A stretch of 64,000 nt of DNA from Spirometra erinaceieuropaei (taxonomy: Eukaryota > Platyhelminthes > Cestoda > Diphyllobothriidea > Diphyllobothriidae): the NCBI GenBank assembly GCA_902702965.1, contig CACRXP010000411.1:249333-313332 (forward strand), written 5' to 3'. Shown here in pieces: positions 55,633-64,000 of the stretch. The stretch's first letter is position 1. Every line of letters starts with the position of its first letter. Below the pieces are notes generated by a model. It was given only the letters and a program-made list of their open reading frames with translations, did not search any database and was not told where the DNA came from. The translations under genes and the position numbers were made by a program.

Positions 55633-57170
55633 TAAGCACACACTTGCATTGGTGATGTTCAACATGGCAAATGGAGTTTTCATCATCCAAGTGTACTTTC
55701 ATGTCACTTGGTCCTGCCAAACTCCCTGGTCCCATAATTTTTCAGAATAACCCACTCTCAGAATGCCTCACCATAAAGGACCTAGGTCTAAGTTATACAA
55801 ATAAGCTTGCTTTATCACCTCATGCAGATAGAATCTCTGCCAAAGCCGCGCAGATATGTGGATTCATATCGCATAATTTTTTCCTTCCGGAAATGAAGCT
55901 AAGACTTTATCAAATGTTTGTTCTTCCCGTCCTCGAATATTGCTGTCCTTTCTTCGCTTTAGTGAACGCCTGCGACCGTAATAAAATCGAAAATGTTCAG
56001 AGGGTTTTCACCCGGAAACTGTTCTCTCAAGCTTCGTCCAGTATTTCTTATACTCAGAGATGTCAGCTGGCGAACATGAAGTTTTTGTGGGTTAGAAGAC
56101 TCGAAGCTGGCCTTTGCTTCCTTTTTCGCATCAACTCTAGCTCCAATCTTCCACTCATTGATACTCTCACTGCGAGAGATCAGTCTTATGCAACGCGCAA
56201 CTCCTTCATGGTGATTTCGCCGCCTCTTTGCACTACATCTAAACGCCCTCTCTTCTTTGCCTCCAAATATGCCTTCCTTTGCAATAATCATCCACCAGAA
56301 GTTAGTTCATCGCCTAAGTTACTGGTATTCAAGTAAAAATTACACAAACACCTTACACTGGAAAGTATAAAGGCTCGTTTAACGATCTTATTCCCGAACA
56401 CTCAGCTTCTTGACTTCGAGAAGAGTCCTCCTGGGATTTAGTGGTAGATCAAGAGGTAACCGTCGATTATCTCATTAGAAACCCTGTTTTGAATTGATTT
56501 CTATATCCAGTGCTACCACTCCTCCCCATAGGGACGATTTTCGCGGTTCTTGATGTCATCTCCCGCATTTCGACCTCATGCGTTCTGTCGACGCTCATGG
56601 CGGAACCCTCAGTATTCACCGTCTACTAGTATTCTGGTCGTACCTCCCTTGCCCACTCCTCGGCTGCGCTCGAAGCGTAGTGTAGCCGATCGCGTGTGCG
56701 TTCCACTCGTCTGGCCTCTTGGACGCGAAGAGTCCCATCCGGCGTATCAATCCTGCCCTGGCGGTGTCAGCTCTGAATTGCGTAAACAATACCACATGCA
56801 TGCCAGTCCTGTCCGACCCGCAAACCTACCCCTCAAGGTTGACATTTATTTCTGCCCTGAGAATGTCCGCTTGTAATCCGTTATATACCGCAACATACAG
56901 ACCAGCCCTGACCTCATTTTTCTGTTATTATTTTTTATCGAGGGGTTCTTTACTCCTGTGAAATTAATCCAATCAATTTTAAATTTTTAAGTGTTTTGTC
57001 ACCTCTCGCTTGTCATTATTCTCAACAGACTACTAAATCAGCAACTATATATTGCATTTTGTACAGATTCTGCCAACCTCGTCAAAAATTCGCATGTAAT
57101 TTTATTTTACTTTCTTTGAGTGGACCCCGATGGGTCTTTAATAAAAATTCTTATTATTAATATTATTACT
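55633..57170 (+). mobile_element. 5'-truncated LINE copy A3 (GPPGI family)
   Basis: The RT C-terminal frame runs from CSTWQMEFSSSKCTFMSLGP to SSPKLLVFK, where a TAA (56334-56336) interrupts. The same frame continues to LLDFEKSPPGI, stop at 56439-56441. It is very close to the corresponding part of LINE A1, closer than A2 is. The 3' UTR has one diverged copy of the 160-bp unit, then GGGTCTTTAATAAAAATTC and a TTA-repeat tail at about 57149-57170. Confidence 0.88.
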
Positions 57171-57362
57171 ATCTCATTCCCCATCTCCAAAGCTTTTCGG
57201 AGAAGTCAACAACACGCAACACAGCTTTCGTCTTCGTGGCTGTCTTCCACTAAGCTTACGAAATTCTTGGGCCCGTTTGGCAGGATAGATTTGATAGCAG
57301 AAAACCCGACAGCATATTCACTTATAAAATGTGCATCGTTTACTCCATCATTTTTTTAGCCG

Positions 57363-57446
57363 TCTGCTGCGCGTCCGTGGCCCGTTGGTAGCAACATTAA
57401 TCTCGCCACCCTCTGGCAGGGTTCGATCCTGACTCGGCGCAGACTT
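57363..57446 (+). repeat. tRNA-like sequence, probable SINE head
   Basis: GTGGCCCGTTGG (57377-57388) fits a pol III A box and GGTTCGATCCT (57420-57430) a B box, spaced as in tRNAs. The outer TCTGC..GCGC and GGCGCAGA strands can pair imperfectly as an acceptor stem. No clean cloverleaf or obvious anticodon arm, so a tRNA-derived SINE or pseudo-tRNA is more likely than a working tRNA gene. Confidence 0.45.
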
Positions 57447-59128
57447 TTTGATTAACTTTCCGAAGACACTTTTTCGATTACCATTAGTACGTAAATAAAC
57501 TGGCGGGGTTTTTAAAGTTGTTTGAGGAGTTATTTAATCAGGCCAATAATATAATGTAAATAGCAAACTACTCAGTCATTGGAAGCACGGCTGATCAATG
57601 TGACCCCAGCCTTCTCCTAGCTTATCTCTGTTATATGGACTACAGATAAAAGACAAGCCGAATGGTTGAAGACTATTGAAATCAGAACTTTGAATTAGGT
57701 GCCCGGCATATGAAATTTTAGCTCAGCCTCGAAAAGTTGAAAAAGTCATTCGAGCCCCCCAATAGTCCACCTCGGATAGGCCAAGGCTAGTAAAAAGTGG
57801 ATGGGCTACTTCATGTGCTGGCAGTATCGTAAACCGTGTGCATTAAACGAAGTAAATACGTCGAGCACGTTTATACTATAATTCAGACCGAAAGGCGGGG
57901 TAAATCAAAGCCAGACTGAAAAGTCACCGCACTATTATAGAGATGGAAAGGGGGAACCTATGAAAATCGGAACAAAAACAATTCCATCCAAGAACTCATT
58001 TCCTTTTCTTCATCATATTTGGCGAATAGGAGTGCGGCAAGCTATCTTGACCATAAATTATCACGGACATGTGTTAAAAGGGGAGGCTGTGGACAAATTT
58101 GTCCACAGCCTTAAGGCAAGGGTGACTAAGATGGCAATCACTGGCATGTTAGCCACTGTCAACCAGTTATACATAACCCTAGGTTTTGGGGATACCTGGG
58201 GTTCTAAATCCTTTTTGGTCTTTGCGAAGTAATTAGATGAGCATTCAGTTCGACTGCTGATATAATTAGCTCGGCCGAATTATATTGGCCAAAAAGTAAC
58301 TCCTTGATATTCCTTAATTTCGGACAGGCAGTCGTTAGTGTGCATTGCATGAACTATAGAAATCACCGCCCTTTTAACTAAAGTTTCAGCATCAGCCCAT
58401 TTGTCATCTTAGTGAACTCTCAGTGAACCTGCACACGCATACGTCCAGACCAACTCTTGGTCTCAAACACTTACAAAATGGGTAAAAAGACCAAGGAATA
58501 AACTACGGTATCAGTTGCGGAGTGAGATCGCTGCAGGTCTTCAAGAAATATTTGCTTGACTATGTCCCAATAATTTTTTGTCCGAACACCATATGTGGAG
58601 TATATAAATGCTCGCAGAAGACGTCCGAATAATTAAACTTAGCTCTCTCCAGTGAATGATTAACTCAACAGGGTTTTGGCGAAATTCCGAAAAAATTTAT
58701 ACAGAGCGATCGTAATGTACAAATCTGTTTATATTTATATCACGCTGAATATAACCCAAAACCGCTGTGCATGAATTCGTTTTGCCATATTGCAATAACT
58801 ATGATATAACAAGGTGTGATATACCTCGAGTTATGAGACAATTTCATATAAAAGCAGGGTCTTCTAAGCACCTGACACTGTCTCGAACAAAGAACTGAAT
58901 TCTTCTGAAAATGCGATGCGCAAAATTCTTTTTCATTGACAATCTTCGACAATGTCCCTTACTTAATACGGCATCCGATTACTATCAAGATTAGGCCATT
59001 TATCCGACGTCAGGCCTGTCCTTGCGAGTTCGTTTGATCAGCGATCGACATATGAACGTTAGAAAGACACTAATATAACTTTGAATTTTCTTTTCTCTTT
59101 CGTCCAATTTGTTGTCTCCACATAAAAG
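57447..59128. other. intergenic, nothing recognised
   Basis: No coding similarity found. The 5' part of the gene starting at 59129 may have further exons here or to the left that I could not identify. Confidence 0.4.
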
Positions 59129-62100
59129 CGACGAGTTTCGTCAAGGATTGTTTAAGTTACCTGATAGGGATATTGACACTTTCAATCTGTTGATAATTCT
59201 CCGAGGGCCGCATTGGGAGCGCAATTCGTCGCCCGTTTTTCGCATGGATGTGGTAATCATAAATACGAAAGTCATGCCACCTTGTATTCTAGAAGAAAAA
59301 ATCCTTGCTGTCAACTTTCGATGCTGCTGCCTCGTTCAGTGAATCTTCAAGGTAACTTTCACCAAAAATTTGTCATTCCTTTAAGCATTCTTCCCGAGGA
59401 CACCGTGAAGCTGGTTTATTGCATCCTTGATGAAATATGTTCTAATCTTACCCGCAATGAAGTGCAGGAAGATGTAGCTCTCCTACCACTGCTGATGTGT
59501 GTTGAGAATGCTTTTTGCCGGAGACATTATCACATCTTTCAAACTTTGACAGGGGAGGATGTTCACTGTGAGTCCTTTAATACCACGTTCTCACAGTCTA
59601 ATCTCTCTTCCCTTTTTGTCGCACGGCAGTGGAAGTTCCAAAGCAAATTTTAATTCTTTTTCTGAAATGCAACCATTATAAATGTGTAATAACGCATTAA
59701 AAATGTTGATTGCATCAATGCTTAACCTGCTCTTGGGTGAAACAAAGCACCCCATGAAGTGATTTTTTTCGTTGCGTCGGAATGACTAAAATTCAGCTGT
59801 CCTTGATATTCATGCCTAGGTAATTGCTGCTTGCTTTCGTTGGAATCCCAACGAAGTTGTCCACATCTATTTATAGACCTCGGAAATGATCCCTCCCACA
59901 CTATGTTCACCGTACTAATTTCCTACGGATCCAAGTATTTTCATCGACGTTTGGCTTTCTACCCAGGAAATTGTGCATGTGGAAGTGCGCTCACCTTATT
60001 TGCTTGGTGTATGCCATCAAGCCTCAGAAAAAAGTGACCGTGGTAACTTTATACGGGAACAAAACAGGGCATTACTTCTATTGATATCGTCTATATTTTA
60101 ATCATATTCACGTGGGGTCATAGAGACGGGGTTTAGCGCCAAGACGATGTAAGACTTAGTGAAAAGTGAACAGTTTAAATATGTGCTCCTTTATATGGGA
60201 TGGTATTATTTTTTGGTTGGTTCTACCGGTACCGTTCTTGTAGACATTATTAACAGTGCACAGCAGTGACGCTGGAGTGATATTGGTGTTTCCATGTCCA
60301 CGAAAAACATTGTTGTATGGGGGTGTGTTGTACCAGGGAAAGGCGGTAAATTCCTAATTTAATAGTCTTTTTTCTTGTTACCCGCAGATTTTTATTTTGT
60401 CTGCACAATCCTTTCGAAAGCCCGAACATAACATAGCACAACTTAGCATAACTTAACACGCAATTTTTATTGCTGTTTGGATTTTAGCCTACAGCACATC
60501 TGCCCAAATTATTCCGAATGTCACTCTTCTGCCGTTAACATTTCTTTTCTGTCTTAAGCATTTGTGACCTGGTGCTTCCATCGTCTCGTTTGGGTTGCTG
60601 TCCGTGGCTCTTTTCGCCAAGTATACGCTTCTATAGCAGCAGCTGCTCAACTCTTTTCAGCGCTTGAGTGTCATCTTCTCTCAGACATCCCTTTCCACGC
60701 CCGTAACTTTATTTCGGCAGCCAATCGTAAGCAAATTATTCGTCAAAATTGCATTATTTTTCTCGAAAGATGTTCTGAAGAATATTGAGGCGTTTGATGA
60801 CAAGCAAACTCAAAAAGATATAAATCCTTTTACCCTCAAAATGTTCTCGTCAATAGGCGACCGCTTGATTTTGGTAGTTTTGATTTCCATAAATACAACC
60901 ATAAATGCATATCAATCCTTTAGAACAACAACATCGAACTAAGCTTTTTTCCTATTACGATGGAAAAAGTTGCTGAATCCTACAAATTTGTTACCATGGC
61001 CAGGTAAACAGCCCTTTCTGGATGTTTCTATCTGAAATGTAGTCGACTAGTTGGACAGTTCCTTCCATTTCTTCTTTCCCTCCGAACAAGTTTGATGACT
61101 CCTGCACTAAGTTTCCTGACTGACGCCATTGAACTCAGTGATCTGAATGGGAAGTGGGTATGTGAAGAATCTTAAATCTGACCTCGCACATCTTCATCAT
61201 ATGCAGTGCTGAAGTCGTTTTACTTGTCCTTTTTGCATTCGACCGAAATTCCAGTCTTTCCGCCGAATTGTGTTTCATATTATTATTTCACTGTTATCAC
61301 TGACGTCTTGTCATCTATATTACTTACCCTGATTGCATGTACATTCCACTCTACAGCAAGCACTGGAGGCTCTCTCTACCTACATTGATGTGGTCGGCCA
61401 GCTGCACTATCCAGTAACTTCAGTATCAATTGATTGGATTGGTCTCACTAGCAAAGCCGTCGCCAACGCTCTTATTTCTCTGCCTTTCTTATCAGAGATT
61501 GACACATCTGACTGCACTGTAACGTTCCGTGAGCATTCCGGGCCAGATAAATTTGTGCTTTTGTGCTGCCAGGTGTTGAGAAAACTTTCTAGCCTTCTTC
61601 CGGCTGTCGAATTCTGGCCCTGTCCGGGTTTCGAGCAGATTAAACAGCTTCTGCAGGTATTTCGTAGAGAATTTCTGCCTTCTGCTTTTCTACTGATGAT
61701 TTCATCGATTCTCTCGAATTATACATCCAGCATCATGATCAACGCTGTCTTTCAGGTCTGCGTAATCTGTCTAGATCGCTACCCCACCTTGAGGTTCCCC
61801 AGGAAAATGCAGTTGATCGTCTCCATAATGACCTTTTTGCAAGAATTTTCCGGCCTCAGAAGTACATCATCTCAGGATCAAACTATCTACGAATTATGGC
61901 ATCAAATTTATGCCATCATCCGCACCGAAAGCTATTTTAACGACCTCTTTTCCGTCGAAGAAAATCCTGCTGACATACTGGGTTATGTTGAAACCTATGA
62001 CCGCACATGGAATGAAGTAAATATTAGTCTTTTTGCACTAGTGCCTGTGTCCGTTTTGCATCTTACGTTTGAAATTTATTTTTACTGTCTTCCAGGCTGT

Positions 62101-63734
62101 TCAGTTTTTTGGAACCTGCCTCCGACAACTCGGCCGAGATTCCATCAACTCCGTTATTTCCGACCTCAGTCTTATTTTCCTTTCTGACGCCAGCTTAACT
62201 GAGCTCGATTGGTTGCAGGTCTCGGCCTCTGTTTCAGCCTCCCTTGCTACTCTCTATACCACTGACTCTGAGTAAGCTTTGTGCTATTGTCCCCAACTGA
62301 TGCCTTGAAACAACTATCCCATCTCACATATAAACTCAGTAAGGTTAGAGCTCTCAATCTGGACGACGGTGCCTCGCCAAAACACCAATTGTGTTATTCT
62401 AGTGTTTTACGCCTCATACCCCCAGTAGACAACATTAAAACATTAAACATTAAAAAATTTATTCGGGAATTCCCTAAGGGTCGTCATTTAACATGAGCTT
62501 GTCATAGGATAACAAACTTCGTACAACCCCGAAATCAAATTTTTGTACAGTATCCAAATATAAATTCATTCCCCACACTTCTGATTCTTACGACTAGAAA
62601 TAGGTGCATGTACTTATTGTATCGGGCGAAACGAACATGTTTTGTTATAAATCGACGTTTATTTGGATATAACTGGTGTCATTGATTCACTAGTTGCCCT
62701 GCGAAGCTGGATTACTACATTGTTTTCGAGTGCACTACTCGAAGCTTAGTTTTGTAACTGTTGAGCTGCGATCTGTCATTTCCATGTTATATTGATTCCC
62801 ATCTTGTCTTTACTATTTACTTTCCATTACAGACATTGCGATGCTGTTTCATCGTTGCCGGGACTCGTGTTGCCACAACTATTTCGGGCCATTGTCCATC
62901 CTGGAATGCACGAACCGAAACTTCTCTTTCAGCTTCGAATCCTAATCGTCCTCTTGGAGGCTTCTCTAGGTTATGATTCGTATTTCGCAACATGTTTATC
63001 TTTTCATCTTGTCGGATTTTTTTGTAAAACATTGACCCCCATTTTCTGCCTATAGACGAATTCATTGTCCTTGATCTGGACAGAACGGAAGTGAAGTGTT
63101 TGACGGACCTGTTGACTGCCATTAATGTGAGCACTTTCACCGTTTTGCTCTCCAAGGCGCCTGCCACTCACACAATATTAGCGTCAATGTCAAATCATTT
63201 TTTACTGTCTTCCAGCAACTGTCGCCGGACTCTTTGGAGCATCACTGTCTGTTGGGCCTTGGTTTGCGAATCGCTATCCTTCTTTCTGCCTTCTGCCGTT
63301 CCAACTACATGAATTTTACCCTGGATATCGTTGCGGATGCAGCCCTGACCGTATGTCAGCTAGGTATCCTTGATCACTGGTTGCGGCCCCTTTCCATGCC
63401 TCCGCCGTTGGGCCTTGCAACCGTGAAGGGTCGTTGGGTTGTTGCTGGCCCACTGGTGGAGCTCCTCAGGATCCTGATTAGGTAAGCTGCTGTCTACTGC
63501 TTTTATCGGTCGACACCTACGGCCCTGTTTGCTCATTTTTTACTTTTTGTAACCTGTGCTACTTGAGCAAAAGCAGTAGACACGTATCATTGACTTGCCT
63601 CCCACTGATCGCACATGCCCGTCATTCCCAAAGGCCTCTATCAAAACCCCCTGTTAAAGAATTTGAGCGGAACGTCCGCGGCATCCTGGAGTTGGCTCGC
63701 CTCGCAATTTGCTTTTCATGGGTCGCCTCTCCAT
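59129..63734 (+). CDS. unidentified multi-exon gene, probable all-helical (HEAT/ARM-like) protein, both ends open
   Basis: Exons that join in frame at GT-AG sites: 59129-59252, 59293-59351, 59386-59567, 60559-60726, 60770-60873, 61059-61157, 61357-62016, 62096-62271, 62833-63023, 63056-63126 and 63216-63481, exactly 700 codons. A twelfth at about 63634-63734 is likely. The protein is leucine-rich with repeated amphipathic helices: LPEDTVKLVYCILDEICSNL, VTWCFHRLVWVAVRGSFRQV, KAVANALISLPFLSEIDTSD, VLLCCQVLRKLSSLLP, AVQFFGTCLRQLGRDSINSV, LLGLGLRIAILLSAFCRSNY. No catalytic motif was seen. The pattern suggests an alpha-solenoid such as an importin/exportin-like or scaffold protein, but no family is recognised. 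Several introns are 32-43 bp. The start and stop codons are not in view. Confidence 0.72.
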
Positions 63735-64000
63735 GTGAGGGTCTCAGACTGACCTGCTCTTGTTCTCGATATCCGAGAGAGACTGCCCCGACAAAGGCGA
63801 GAGAACAGGTAGCCGACCTTCAATTTTCCTTTCTCCTCCAACTACTACGACAGTTTGATCTACCCCTGCCTTCACAAACGATTAATTCCGGTAAGCCCGC
63901 CGTTGTACTTCCTATCCAAAACGTGCCTTACGGGAGGTCAGCGAATTATCAAAGCAGTTAGGCGCCCCACATGTTTAACTACCCTCTTGAGCGTTTATTA

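Noticed and set aside
1..64000. Bacterial-type operon, CRISPR array, rRNA or prophage
   Set aside because: Spliced eukaryotic genes throughout. No regularly spaced short repeats and no rRNA signatures were seen.

Overview
This is eukaryotic nuclear DNA, almost certainly from a flatworm and most likely a tapeworm. Three single-copy eukaryotic genes can be named by their proteins: a RABL2-type ciliary GTPase, the exon-junction protein mago nashi (MAGOH) and the dynein/HSP90 co-factor NUDCD3. A fourth, long multi-exon gene at the right edge could not be named. All four mix micro-introns of about 32-46 bp with a few introns of 1-5 kb, which is typical of parasitic platyhelminths. There are no operons, rRNA genes or CRISPR arrays. 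The lineage is inferred from intron style and repeat content, not from a database search.

Layout. 1-2700 holds the 3' six exons of RABL2 (+). 2701-13960 is gene-poor and holds a 113-bp tandem duplication, an RTE-like LINE 3' end with a decayed second copy, and a foldback (long inverted repeat) element. 13961-14508 is a complete four-exon MAGOH (-). 16.7-21.7 kb holds a Penelope-like fragment and two broken LINE reverse transcriptases. 22358-27091 is a structurally complete Ty3/gypsy LTR retrotransposon (-) with nearly identical LTRs, a 4-bp target duplication, PBS and PPT. 27.6-36.1 kb is a LINE graveyard dominated by one near full-length two-ORF LINE (-) whose RT is split by a 1.9-kb 5'-truncated copy of its own family in the opposite orientation. 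37619-46246 is NUDCD3 (+, six exons), with more foldback elements in its last intron. 48.1-50.1 kb is a second, badly decayed gypsy element, followed by a roughly 130-bp-arm hairpin. 51.7-57.2 kb holds further LINE fragments, including a third copy of the main LINE family, and a tRNA-like sequence. 59129 to the right edge is at least eleven exons of the unidentified helical protein gene (+).

The host genes look unrelated to each other, and most of the window is transposable-element sequence of several ages. I found no evidence of a new multi-gene system. The most informative observations are the nested LINE insertion with recoverable reading frame, the two 33-nt stop-free introns of MAGOH, the foldback family, and the single-base lesion at the protease active site of an otherwise young LTR element.
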